A DNA stretch of 64,000 bases, taken from NCBI GenBank assembly GCA_022496805.1, contig CM040091.1, forward strand, positions 15,304,336 through 15,368,335, given 5' to 3'. The first letter of the stretch is position 1, and each line of letters begins with the position of its first letter. The notes under the pieces were generated by a model. That model saw only the letters and a list, made by a program, of their open reading frames with translations. It was not told where the DNA came from and searched no databases. The translations under genes were made by a program, and so were the position numbers. Below, piece after piece: positions 34,690 to 45,851 of the stretch. The stretch comes from Pohlia nutans. Its lineage: Eukaryota; Streptophyta; Bryopsida; Bryales; Mniaceae.

Positions 34690-34965
34690 CGTCATTAAAG
34701 ATTCTGGCTCATGGGACATTAAAAGTAGGAGTGTCGGGCTCCAAAAATAAAAACCGGATAAGTTATATTTCCGGTAAGTAAAGTAGGGTGAGTGAATCTG
34801 CTCCCGTGTCAAGGCACCCCACCGAGTACGCCGCCGGGGCCCGCCTATCAATGCACCACAAGGTAGAATAGTAGTAGCCGCCAAGGTTTGAACCTTGAAC
34901 CTCATGGCCCACAAGAGCCTTATGAACTCCCAATGTTAGCCCAACACACCTCTCTTGAGTTTGTG
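34690..34965 (-). mobile_element. Possible tRNA-derived SINE
   Basis: On minus, GGTTCAAACCTTGG resembles a pol III B box. About 40 nt upstream TTGGGCTAACATTGG could be a diverged A box. The downstream body is GC-richer than its surroundings. I could not define the ends or a duplication, so the call is tentative. Confidence 0.35.
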
Positions 34966-34969
34966 TGAG

Positions 34970-37900
34970 GGACTTCTCGGATATCTTAATTATACGGGAT
35001 ACGGGATGCAATTGTGCACCACTGGTCCTGTGAGTTTGCGAATTTCTCTATTCAAACTTTAAAAATAAAATTTTCATTTTGAATTAAAAAACGAAAGTCT
35101 ATAAACCTGTAAATTCCCAGAAACATAAATAGAAAGTCAAATTATGTTGAGATAAAATTTGAATAGAATACTGGGTCGGTTCCAAAACTCGGCCCCAGGG
35201 AGAGTGAAGAGCGGCTAACTTACCGGCTGACTAAAAAGCTCAAAGTGCACTCACCCACTCACCCACTCCAACTTGTGGGCTTGACAAAGAGTTCCACAAT
35301 TCCATACATAGCGGAGGTTTTATAAAGCCTTGGAAGTTGCTCCGCAGTTTCCTACTTAGGATGTCAACGCATGCAATCACTCGGAATCTGCTTCCAGCTA
35401 TGGTGGGACTCATTAAACATACTAAAAGGCACTTTTTAATTTTTGATAAAAACAAAAAGATCCAAGATTTTGGTGAATTACTTACTGATTTTCTTAAAAA
35501 ATTCATTGATTTTGATTTTTTTTCAATGCTTTTTTTAATTAAAAAATGGTTTTAATGATTTTAATCTTAGACAAGTTGATAGTATTTAATCCTTGATATT
35601 ACACTTTTGATTTCATCCAAAAATGCAGAACGATTGATGGGTGTTATACGATACGCTTTACTATAGTAGCATATGATCAATTTGGCCAAAAATTTATGAA
35701 AGTTTTTCACTTTTTCAAAGTAAAAAAAGTGTATAAGAAAATTACAAGTGTTGAATCCATTTTTAGAACAGAATTAAATATTTGACATCCTACGTCGGAA
35801 TTCAATTATGTACTATGGTAGTAGAAAAGAGGTACTTCGATAAAGAAAGTGACAAATATAAGCTAACAAAACACTACAATAGGTAAGTGTCAACTTAAAT
35901 GTTCACTTAATCGAGTTATCTTGCCAAATGCTAAGCATAAATAATCGCATCCCAAATCCCTTCATCTGCATTACAAGCAACAATCTCTATTTTGAGATGA
36001 ACAGAGACTTCCCACTTTTGTACCAAAAAACATTTGTTTGAATTAATTTAAATTTAAAGGCCACAATCTCTACATGTTTTTTACAAATATAATCTTTTCA
36101 CTTGTGTTAAAAAAAAAATTCATAATGTAGGGTTGTGAATGCATGCTCCTTACAAGGGTTCCACCATTGAAATGATCGTGTCGGAGGGGCTCCAACACCG
36201 GCCCACCTAGCAAGAAATGAAATAATCATTGAGGTTTTCTTTTTCTTCTTCAAGTAAGGTAGAATTACCATAAACCAATAAAACAACGTGTTTTGCATTT
36301 TTTAAATGGAAGTTTGATCAAGGACTTATTTTTTCTATACAGAGAAGAAGAAATCACAAATAGACAAAGTGATTCCATTTCTTTTCTCGAATAGAAAAAG
36401 ATTTGATTTTTTTTAAACTAATTTTGGGTTGACCCTAAATCAATAGATAGGTTGTCCCATCATTATACTAAAAATAGTGCAAACACAAGAAGTTACTTGG
36501 TTGACACTACACTACCTCACTTTCTGGTTCAACACTTTGAGTGCCAAAATGTAATTTCCATGTAAGATTCACTTGGGTTTCAATCAACGTGGAAACGACA
36601 TGTGGCAATTTGTCTTTGAAATTTTGAACTCTTTTTGTCCAACCCAAAAAGTGAAGTATGACAATCTCCCCAAAAGTGGTTGAAAGTCAGCTTGAAGGTC
36701 AATCTGCAACACGGTTTCAGTAGGAACCTATGGCTCAATTCTTGGAGGTGTCCCGGTTTATGATATTTCTACCTTAATTGGACAGAATGTGCAAAATGGA
36801 TACAAGGTGTCCTTGGAAAAAGTTCCCCATTTGCTCATATCTAACACCCACCTGATTTCAATTGTTCTTGTCTCCCTTGGTACCACCATTCCCGTGTTGC
36901 GGATCTACTTCCAGTAACATATCATACTGGCATCCAACACCAAACCTTGGTACTTTCCAACTAACCAACCAGAATGGTATGTACACTTTTAAATTTTTTG
37001 AATAGTGTGAAATCAGAATAGAGTGGACCACATTAATCTTGAGGGACAAAGAAGCATTGGACCTCATGTCTTTTTAAGCTGCTATGCATAAGTTTTATAT
37101 GGACTTTCACCAGTAGAAATGCTGGCTACGTAAACCAAAGAAACGTGCCCAAAAAGACTCACAATTAGTTGACATAATGAGTTCTTCATGTGAAGTTTTT
37201 TTGTTTTTGTTTTTGTATTTGTTTTTGAAAAAGTGAAACCAAACCATTAATGTGTAAGGAAAAGAAGGAGAAGAATTTGCGAGGTCTTCTTACGGGTATT
37301 TTCTTTAGTTTGTGCGGTCATGATTTCTATTAGTGTTTCTTTCATTCAAATTTGTTTATTTTCATTTTGGTGTAGGATATTGAACAAACAGACTCTTCAT
37401 TCATGCCAACTCTTTTAAGAAGGATTGATGTTTTCTTCTTATGTACACAAAGCAACCACTTCAAAACCTTTACTATCCTATTTATCCTCTAAAGTACCAA
37501 GGAGCTCAAATTGGACTCCATCATGTAATTTTCAGCAATTTTGAGGAGGTACCATGTATACATCTTTTCGTTCGATTTTACTTATTTCTTGACCCATACA
37601 TGGAATATTTCATAAAATTTGCTCCCATCTCAATTGTATATTTTACTATATGATCAATTGAATTTGTGATTTTAAAACCGTGAATCCTAGGTGTTAAACA
37701 TTCGAAATCCTAACCCTAAAACAGTTTATTAAAATATTATCCAACATAAAAAGACTGGGAATCTATAGGATTCAATCAACCTCAAAAGGAGAATCCAATA
37801 TAGCTCCCACACCCCAAAAGTCTCCCACACAGGAAACAGGGTGACACCCCAGAGGCCAGAGCCCTTCTTCACAAATGGGAACCCAGACGTCCCAGAGATT

Positions 37901-38418
37901 GATTGGTACTGGACACCACTGAAGCCAAAATTACATGTCCCCTTCTATTTGTGTCAAACATAAAAAACAACTTGTTCATCCCCCTATTCCTGTGCATGGT
38001 AGGGACCACCACCAGTGCAAGGGTCATTGATAGCCACAAGCCCACAAGTTCTCATGATGCCTATAAATATACGAAATTCATTCCCCTGCCGAACCATGGC
38101 TTCTACGCCTAGTCAGACATCCCCATGATTTTGAACAGTGATGGTGCTTGTCAGTACATGCAAGTCCAGATTAGGTCTCCATGCAGGGTCAAAGCACCTG
38201 GTCCTTTTTGCCCTGGTTTGCCCCGTCCCTACCTACATGGAACTCGGAGGCTTGCAACCTCAATTGTTACTGGCACATAAAATTATTTTACTTCGACTAA
38301 ATGAGGAAAGGCACGTAACCCGTTTTGCGCAGTTGGAAAAAAAGGACTATCCGGGTTTACTGCAAAAGCTGATGATCTGTAGATTCACACCATGCCATTT
38401 CATAGATTTGTACCAAAT
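34970..38418. other. Long stretch without a supported gene
   Basis: The DNA is AT-rich with scattered ORFs of 60-94 codons. None has a recognisable domain. Positions about 37540-37680 share blocks with the 15150-15350 repeat (TATGATCAATTGAATT). I see no MITE ends with target duplications here. Confidence 0.3.
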
Positions 38419-38422
38419 TTAA

Positions 38423-38740
38423 CCACTAAACATACCGATCTTTTGATCACAAGTAGATGCTAGCCTCGAATATAGATATTAGCATGACTCAGATGTACAA
38501 TAGGTGTACATGAGAGGACCATTCCATTAAATGCATGAAATTTATTTAACAAATTTGACATACTTGCATTTGAAGGCCTCTCCAATATTATCAACGTTTC
38601 CCCATCACAAAAGATTTACTGGAGAATTTAACATGCTTGCAAAGATATCTCAGATGAAAGTCATTTGAGATTGTATGAGAAAATTAGAAGGCTTTGAATT
38701 TGTTTGTGATCCAGTTTCTAAACGCTGGGACGTTTAGGGG
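38423..38740. mobile_element. TTAA-flanked piggyBac-like MITE, 318 bp
   Basis: TTAA lies at 38419-38422 and 38741-38744. The ends are CCACTAAACATACC and GGGACGTTTAGGGG. The left end is more diverged than the right. Confidence 0.7.
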
Positions 38741-38778
38741 TTAAAACGGAAGCCCTGATCTTACAGTGCCAAAAATTG

Positions 38779-38888
38779 ATTGTTCCAATGTCCCTTTGTC
38801 CGGTGGGCATCGGGTCATTCACTTTACGAACGGACACGATATTCACGCCGGCCCTTTCTTTGGGTCCGTGTTTCTATCTATCTATCTA
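38779..38888 (+). mobile_element. Minimal 3'-end copy of the RLE-type LINE, 110 bp
   Basis: It matches the 3' end of the LINE at 25888-29407 (for example TGTCCGGTGGGCATCGGG and CACGCCGGCC) and ends in (TCTA)n. The 12-bp duplication TGCCAAAAATTG flanks it at 38767-38778 and 38889-38900. It is an extreme 5'-truncated insertion. Confidence 0.9.
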
Positions 38889-38900
38889 TGCCAAAAATTG

Positions 38901-40060
38901 GTCTATGTTCTAATTGTATCATATAAATACAACTCTCAAATTATATTAAGAAAATACTTGGCTTTTGATTTTCAAAATCAAATTATTCATAGATTCAGGT
39001 TAGATCATTCATAGATTCAAATCAGAAGATTCGTAGATCCATGTTTCCGAATCAGATTGTTTGTAGATCCAAATCAGATGATTTATACATTTGAAGATCA
39101 GAATCAAATTGGAACAAAAAGGCCCACTTGGGGGTGGGGGCAAAAAGGGAGTCTCTGGCCTTTAGTACGCCTCAGAATCGTATGGTACAGCAGTATAAGA
39201 TCCGAAAATCCACTTGGGGGGGTTAAGATCCTACATGGCATTAAAAAGGTACAATCAACTTACGCTAAGAGCCAGTCAACTCTGTACTCATCGTTCTGTA
39301 ATTGGATCGTCAAGCTTGAATTCAGTAACTTTGTTCAGTTTCACACTTTCGTCAATTCCATCAGGAAATCTCCGTCACAACATCGCAACCCTCCAAACAA
39401 GAGTGGTGTTCTCCAATTTCCTTGCAATATCCTAGCATGAATCCAGACAAAGTTCCAGCCATCATTCCCATCATCCCCACCTCCACATCATCGCCATCTG
39501 CTACTATGCTGCCTGTCAGCCCCCAAATCCATGAAAAAAACTACCAATAAAATCGTCCAAAAGCTTGGAGGCCCAAAACCACCCAAATTTTTAGTTATTT
39601 ATAAATGGTCAGTACAGAATCCAAGAGCTCCACATCATAGTCATTGGGGCCTTTAGAAGGCCAATATTTTGTGATCTGCTGAAATCAGCAATGAATCAAT
39701 AAAAATAAAAATACAATAAAAATAAAAATCCTAATCCTACATCGACTGTTGGATTGGGATTGTTTATTTATTGTTATTATTTTATTGATCAATGTTGATT
39801 TCAACATATCAAAGGGTACATGCTTTCTAAGGGTTCCCAAACTCAGATATTGTCATGGCTAGATTGCACGTCAAATGGTGGAGGTTTCTTTTTTTAGTTC
39901 TTCAATTTAAACACAACATTTTGTGCTATTTTGTGTATAATTTAATTTATCATCGGACACAATATACAAGCAATTTAGTTATTTGAGACATTGAAGGATC
40001 AAAGTTATTCTAAATTCAAAAAAAATGAATTTTGTCCTCTAATGTGTTATATATATATAT
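38901..40060. other. Unannotated DNA
   Basis: A short imperfect tandem (AGATTCATAGATTC/AGATCCAAATCAGAT types) runs at about 38990-39090. An ORF of 127 codons at 39057-39440 has no recognisable domain and starts inside that repeat. Confidence 0.3.
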
Positions 40061-40067
40061 AGCAAAT

Positions 40068-40262
40068 TAAGAGCCTTGAAAATTTATATCTACTTTAAGT
40101 GCTTTGTTCCGTGCTTCACTAAAGTTAAGAGCCTTGAAAATTTATATCTACTTTCTATATGCAAGTAATATCATAGGCTATTTACAAATATGAATATTGT
40201 TCATCACACAGTCAAGATCATGAGGTTGGCCATGAATGTAAGTGAAGCACGGAACAAAGCAC
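40068..40262. repeat. 29-bp direct repeat plus 22-bp inverted repeat
   Basis: TAAGAGCCTTGAAAATTTAT plus nine more bases is exactly repeated at 40068-40096 and 40126-40154. Between them, 40099-40120 (GTGCTTTGTTCCGTGCTTCA..) has its exact reverse complement at 40241-40262. Confidence 0.85.
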
Positions 40263-40454
40263 ACTTGTTTTCTACATCTACCAAAATGTGATGATGATCA
40301 ATGAAAGGAAATGCTTTAATTATATATTTTTCTCCCAAATGCAATATTTGAGAAGGTAGACTTTGGCATTAACATGATTGCTTGTAGAGAGATTTTTTTG
40401 AATGCATATTTACAAAATCTATGCAACATAATATAAACTAATGTAATATATAAT

Positions 40455-40487
<33 letters not shown>

Positions 40488-40679
40488 AAATTTGGTACAC
40501 ATTTATTTATTTATAATCAACGCATGCAACGTTCTTTATTAATCTATCATTGATTTAGGTGATATAAAATCTGATCTCATATTTCTCACATAATGATCGA
40601 TTGAATTTATCATTTTAAATGCACAAATCCTTATTTCTTTAATTTATTTTCTAACTAACACGAACACTTTAAGGGTTAA

Positions 40680-40888
40680 CCTCTAAATGACCAAGAAGTT
40701 CAATTTAGACCTCATAGTTTTTTTTTAAATAATAATTTTGAGTAGGTTCTATGCGGACTTTTTTTTGTTCAAATTTATTGCTTTTTATCAACATATACAA
40801 TGTTCTTCACTAAATCTAGTGATACAAAACCTGGTCCCCTATACATTATATTATTCACAATATGATTAGCTGAATCAATTGTTAGGGG
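40680..40888. mobile_element. TTAA-type MITE, ~209 bp, right target eroded
   Basis: The left side is TTAA (40676-40679) then CCTCTAAATGACC. The right side is GTTAGGGG followed by TTGA (40889-40892), one change from TTAA. Immediately left of the shared TTAA is another terminus, CACTTTAAGGG, so two elements abut here. The interior belongs to the dispersed family seen at 15150-15350 and 62790-62990. Confidence 0.65.
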
Positions 40889-41304
40889 TTGAACATCTGC
40901 CACATCATATTCCAGTGAGTACGGACGAAGTGAGCAGGGAGCAATACAAAACAGGTATGGACAGCCCTAGCCGCCACATCGACACAACATCAGCCCAATC
41001 CCCATGGCCACATCAGCCGCCACGCTGGCCGAGACGCTGGCCGGTCAGCCCGAAACAAACTTCCACTTGTTTCTAGCGTCACAAAAGACAAGGGCTGGTG
41101 GCCCCGTGGACATGCTGCGTCGACGAAGGAGCGCGGAAACGGGGGCCAAAAGCGGAGACAGAATAGGCCGGGCTACAGCCGATTCCGGGTGAATAGGAAC
41201 CGCCTCCATTCCCCGACCCGTGCCAGTCCACCGCTTCCCAGCCAGAGCCATCGCAACTAGCCTAATAATATCCCCGTTCCCACCGCGGGCCCCTCCCCAA
41301 GTCC

Positions 41305-41410
41305 CTATTATATCCTCCTTCCAGTAACTTCACTCCGCTCAAATCCTGGCCCCTTCGGAACCGCCCTTCTTTCACCGCATCCCATCAGAACTCTGATATT
41401 ATATCCTCAG
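41305..41410 (+). promoter_or_regulatory. Two TATA-like boxes of the bHLH gene
   Basis: TATTATATCCTC occurs twice, around 41306-41317 and 41397-41408, each followed by C/T-rich sequence. Either could position transcription starts about 0.8-0.9 kb before the coding ATG. This is inferred from motif and position only. Confidence 0.35.
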
Positions 41411-41839
41411 ATCCTGCACTTCTGCACCGACGGGATCCCATCCCATCCCATCCCATCCCCTGTTAGTAGTACAACACAACTTCAGTACTCTTTCATCACG
41501 CACTCCTCTCAAGTTTCACATTCAATCATCAAGTAGGGCGCAAACAGAGCTAACACCATTTGCTAGTACTATCGGAAACTCGATCAAGCCTCGCCGAATC
41601 ATGTTGGGTTAGTTTTATTCTCTAGCTGAAGAGATTCAGTGTTGGTTTTCGTTTTTTGCAGCATTTGTTGAAGCTTTGGGCGTAGAAGGAAGAACGGTTT
41701 TGTGTTTTTCTAATTGACTTCAGGAGGAAGAGATTTATTTGTGGTAGAGGAGATCATCGCAATTGGTCGGTGGGAGGAGAATTATCAATCAAAACCGATT
41801 TGTAGGTTTTAGGAGGATCGTAATGTAACAGTGAGTTTT

Positions 41840-41865
41840 TATCATTTGTGTCAAAAAAAAAACAA
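41840..41865 (+). mobile_element. 26-bp retroposon tail in the bHLH leader
   Basis: ATCATTTGTGTC followed by an A run is bracketed by the 13-bp duplication AACAGTGAGTTTT (41827-41839, 41866-41878). The short body resembles the end of the 93-bp retroposon (CAATTTGTGCC plus A), so it is probably an extreme 5'-truncated insertion of the same family. Confidence 0.6.
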
Positions 41866-42242
41866 AACAGTGAGTTTTGTTTTTTAAGTCATCGAGATAT
41901 TTAATCGAGCTTGTGAGTGAGTGACTGTCGTCATGGAGAACGAGAAAAATATCTGAGATTGAGGAATATCATTTACTGTAGTAACCGACCGTGGAATACG
42001 GACCACAGCAAATGTTTGTTGAACTGTCCATACGCATTTTTAAGTTAATTAATTCTTGAATCCGCTACCACTATGATCTTTGCGATTTTCGTTTCGGCAA
42101 CGGAAGCTATGTATTCATGGATTCAGCTAATTTTAGGGCTCCGATTTTTATTGACAAAAAATTCTTCTGCAGGTGACTCTATGTAACGTGTAACACCCGG
42201 AAGAAACACTCGTAGTAGAGATTTTTGAGAAAGGAGTTTAGA

Positions 42243-44254
42243 ATGTGTGCTGAAGGAATGGCTGTGATGGATGGAGCCATGATGCAGCAAAGCCAGCGCG
42301 CCACCTCGCAACCGCCTTACTCGTCTGGTAGGAGCCCTTTTTTCTAGTCAGATTTTCACTCAATTGTCATTCTGTTCTCGACACGCAAGTTAAAATCGGG
42401 GTTTTATAATTTGTTGCAGGGGAAGTGTGTTGACAATCTAAATCCAGAGGCTGTAAGGTATGAAGTAGTAAGAGCTCTGACTTAATTTTTTGAGTCTTTG
42501 AATGAATTTCATTGAATGAGAGGAATGAGAGGACTGATGGGGTATGGGATGGCAGGAACGGGAGCAGTGGACGAAGAAATCTCGGCAATGCTGAACACAA
42601 ACCTTGCGCACATCAGGCAAGCGTCATTGAACGGAGTGATCGCGCCCGCGGGAGAACAGCAGCAGTACCCTTACCATCAGTTGTACCCGGGGGCGTTTGC
42701 TGCCGCGCGGCCGCGGCCTCCGGTGTCGTCATCACCGCCGCAGCAGCGGCCTGCGTTTAATATGGAGGAGAAGTACATGCTGGAAGCGAAACCTGAGATT
42801 TTGGACGCCACCACCACGCGCGGCGCGGCGTACAGGGCTGTGTATGAGGACGCCCCGGGCTCCTCCATGCTGCACCGCTACCACTCCGCGCCCGCCAGCA
42901 CGTTCCTCACGGAGATCAGTGAAGGCCACCATGGCGTCATGTCCATGTATCATGAGGGCCCTGGCTTGACTCCCATCACGGAGAATATGGACATGGAGCG
43001 CATGGGCAGTAATAACTTCACCTCCGGCGAGTATGAGCATTACATGGCCCCTGAAAATGATTTCGGTCGCAGAGCTGCGTTTCCTGCTAGCCTCCGTAAA
43101 GAAGAAGCCATGCCTGGTACGTAGGGCAACCAAAAATCATTCTTTTCTGATGTCCATTGTTGTGCAGTTTTCATGTCCATGGAGACTATTGTTTGTTTTA
43201 AGGCACTTTCCATGTACATGGTTTGTTCTGGGCACTTTTCATGTACATGGAGATTATTGTTGTTTGTTTTGGGGCACTTTTTAGGTACATAGAGATCATT
43301 GTTGTTTGTTTTGGTACACTTTTTATGTACATAGAGATTATTGTTGTTTTATTTGGCCACTTTTCATGTCATGTTGGATCATATCAGTCCGGTGCAACCT
43401 AATTAATACACGAGAAAGCTTAATTCTTATTATGGGTTCATTACATTGATCTAAGTTATCTTCTCGATAACTTCACTTTTGACATTTTTCACTTGTGGGC
43501 TTCAATTCTAGGTTTTTGAGTTATGGTGATTTTGGCTAACTGGTTGTTTGGGATTGTGGCAGATACGTTCGGGACATCGAGGAATGGGACGTTGATGCGG
43601 CAAACGAGCATGCCATCAGTGGGATTAGGGCAGCTGCACGGCAGTAGGATGGCGGAGAACAACAATGGTTCGGAGAAGAGCAGCTCGCGAAACTCTGACG
43701 ACACAAACCATCTCATCAACGGATACACGGCATCGATGTACTCGCAAGAGGATTTCCTGTGGAAGTCGCCGACGAGCCCCGCGAAGCGGCACCGCAGGAT
43801 CGAGGGCGAGCTCAGCGAGACGTCCAGCGGCTCCGCGGACGGATCCACGTATCAGAACAACAATCACCAGCTCGTCCGCCACCTGAGCTTGCCGAACTCC
43901 GGCAGCACAGGCATGGAAGACACTCGGGAAGACAACAGCAACTCCTTCGGCACCGTGCCCATGCGCACGCGCGCCAAGCGCGGCTGCGCCACCCACCCTC
44001 GCAGCATCGCGGAGCGTGTGCGGCGGACGAAGATCAGTGAGCGCATGAAGCGGCTCCAGGACTTGGTCCCGGACATGGACAAGCAAACCAACACCTCCGA
44101 CATGCTCGACGAGACTGTGGAGTATGTCAAGTCCTTGCAGCAGAAAGTGCAGGAATTGAACGAAACCGTGGCGCAGCTCAAAGCCGCGGCGGCTGCGCAA
44201 CACGAACGACAACAACATCAACAACAACAACAAACCTCAAATAGAGCTCAATAG
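42243..44254 (+). CDS. bHLH transcription factor, subgroup IX (FBH/AKS-like)
   Basis: Proposed exons are 42243-42327, 42556-43116 and 43563-44254, giving 445 residues. Both introns are GT-AG and phase 1. Joining gives PYSS-GTGAVDEE and MP-DTFGTS. Residues about 356-415 are the bHLH domain (GCATHPRSIAERVRRTKISE, then a loop with MDKQTNTSDMLDETVEYVK), with the basic-region Glu and Arg expected for E-box binding. HRYHSAPASTFL (about 135-146), LMRQTSMPSVG and LVRHLSLPNS match conserved motifs outside the domain in this family. The C-terminus is Ala- and Gln-rich. In Arabidopsis, relatives activate CONSTANS or guard-cell K+ channel genes; the role here is unknown. Exon 1 is the least certain part: translation could instead begin at 42516 without it. 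The bHLH domain lies in one exon. Confidence 0.88.
43160..43373 (+). repeat. ~50-bp tandem repeat inside bHLH intron 2
   Basis: Four to five imperfect units of the form GGCACTTTTCATGTACATGG then AGATTATTGTTGTTTG run through the intron. The intron is otherwise a normal 446-bp GT-AG intron (43117-43562). Confidence 0.8.
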
Positions 44255-44805
44255 ATCCCCCACCATTTCGATCGAAACGAGTGTAACATATTGCGATTAT
44301 GGAAAATCATACTAGCTTTTAGTGTAGTAGCTCCCCCCTTCAGTTTAGTCGTCAATCTTGATGAATGCATGACCATTTCAAACTGGATTCTGAAAACTCT
44401 TGTTGAAGGGTTTGTACAGATCATGCTCTTGAATCCTTTGGAGAATCTGAAGTCTCGTCCTAGTGGATGAGAAGATCGATTCTCCGTTTTGCTATGAAAT
44501 GCTATGAAAGATTTTGACCTTAGTTGCGTAGAAGATGCTACTTGTGATTCTTTGTACGTTTGCTACTAATTTGGATACAACACGATTCTTCTTTTATACA
44601 TAAGATTTCATGTCCCTTTCTTGAGCAGATTTTGATAGGCTCATCACTCATGGGTTAGAACTCAGAACCAAAGCCATTCTTTTGGACCACTAGATCAACT
44701 GAAATTGGACAATCTAGATTAAATAAGTGTACAATAGGTTTAATGTAGTAGTTACAAATCGCCTTCTTTTGTGGGGCAAATTTGACACCCATGATGAATG
44801 AAATC
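44255..44805 (+). other. 3' flank of the bHLH gene
   Basis: This is the likely 3' untranslated region followed by intergenic DNA. No clear polyadenylation signal can be singled out. No other gene is seen. Confidence 0.4.
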
Positions 44806-44905
44806 ACTAGTAGAAAAGGTGGCACTTCCCAGGGAGATGCCCAGGCAAAATCACTATGCATGCGTAGAATTGGGTACTACTTACCCCTCACCTTTTCTAC
44901 TAGTG
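44806..44905. mobile_element. CACTA-type MITE, family B, 100 bp
   Basis: The perfect 17-bp inverted ends CACTAGTAGAAAAGGTG are flanked by AAT on both sides (44803-44805, 44906-44908). This is the cleanest CACTA structure in the window. A sister with an eroded end is at 21295-21413. Confidence 0.9.
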
Positions 44906-45007
44906 AATGTTTGCGTACTAATAAAATACAACTTTGAAAAGAAGTAAGGTAAGATGCTCCAATGAAATTCACCCTTGAAATGAATACACTCCAAGTTAGA
45001 GTACCAG

Positions 45008-45095
45008 AATTGTCCTCCTGTGTGACTACGCAAGGTCTTCAAATCTGTCCTCCTGTGTGACTATACAAGGTCTTCCAATCTATGACTATGCAAAG
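45008..45095. repeat. ~37-bp tandem repeat, about 2.5 units
   Basis: TGTCCTCCTGTGTGACTA followed by CAAGGTCTTC recurs, with a partial third unit (CTATGACTATGCAAAGTCTCC). Confidence 0.8.
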
Positions 45096-45848
45096 TCTCC
45101 AATCTATTATATAATACAGAGTGTACATGCAACACTCCTCATAGTTTGCATGTTGCTCTTTCTATTCTCTGGATTTCGGTGTGGGACCTTGAATGAACAG
45201 GCTATCTCATTGATCTCATTCTTAGATACCATCATGGGTGATTTCATATGTTGATTTCTTCTGTAAAGTTTGCACTTTTCGCAAAGGGAGAATCATTTAC
45301 ACTGTACACGGATTCGGGACTTGTTGTTGCCGGGTTACAAGCGAGAGTTGTCCAGAATAACTTACAATAGAGATATTTTGTTTTTTGTTTTGTTTTGTTT
45401 TCCAAGGGTGGTGTCAGAATAGGATGAAGAGGCTGGAGTAGGATTCCACGGCATTCCAGTGAATGATCACCTCATCACATGGAAGCTATTGAATGCGGCT
45501 CCTGCACTGACTCCGCACATGTCGCAGGCTCACCGGTGCCGGTGAATCCAGTCAGGTGCATGCACACATGCGGAATAGGATCCACATTCGGCTGTCTGGC
45601 AAGTCACGTGTTGTTCAACGTCTTCCAGAGCTCTGCTTATTACAGTGTCGTTGTTGAACACGGTTGCATTCTGATACCGTCAACCGGTTCTCTCTGCAGG
45701 GTCTTTCTCTAGTCTCTACTCTCTGTTGCGTTGAATGAGTAAACTCTGAGTGTGGTCACACTTGTGACATGTCTGGACTGTCACTGAGTGTCAGGTTTAT
45801 CATAGCTCTCTCTCTCCCCGTTTTCAGTACTGTAGCAGGACTGGAAAG
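45096..45848. other. Unannotated DNA
   Basis: Two ORFs of 65 and 77 codons (45057-45254, 45479-45712) show no recognisable domain. Confidence 0.3.
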
Positions 45849-45851
45849 TCA

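Larger units (their letters stand above)
40893..42242 (+). promoter_or_regulatory. Upstream region and probable 5' leader of the bHLH gene
   Basis: From about 40,960 the sequence becomes GC- and CpG-richer, then pyrimidine-rich, with a (CCCAT)n run at 41431-41460. A polypyrimidine-CTGCAG acceptor-like site at about 42160-42171 suggests an intron in the 5' leader; I could not fix its donor. The first coding ATG used is at 42243, with an in-frame TAG at 42216. Confidence 0.5.

Noticed and set aside
42420..42515. Use of the TTGTTGCAG acceptor at 42419 for the second coding exon of the bHLH gene
   Set aside because: Splicing exon 1 to this site gives an in-frame TGA within five codons. The acceptor at 42555 restores the frame instead.
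43625..44233. 202-codon minus-strand ORF opposite the bHLH gene
   Set aside because: It is the antisense of a GC-rich coding exon. The plus strand has the conserved bHLH domain and consistent splice junctions.
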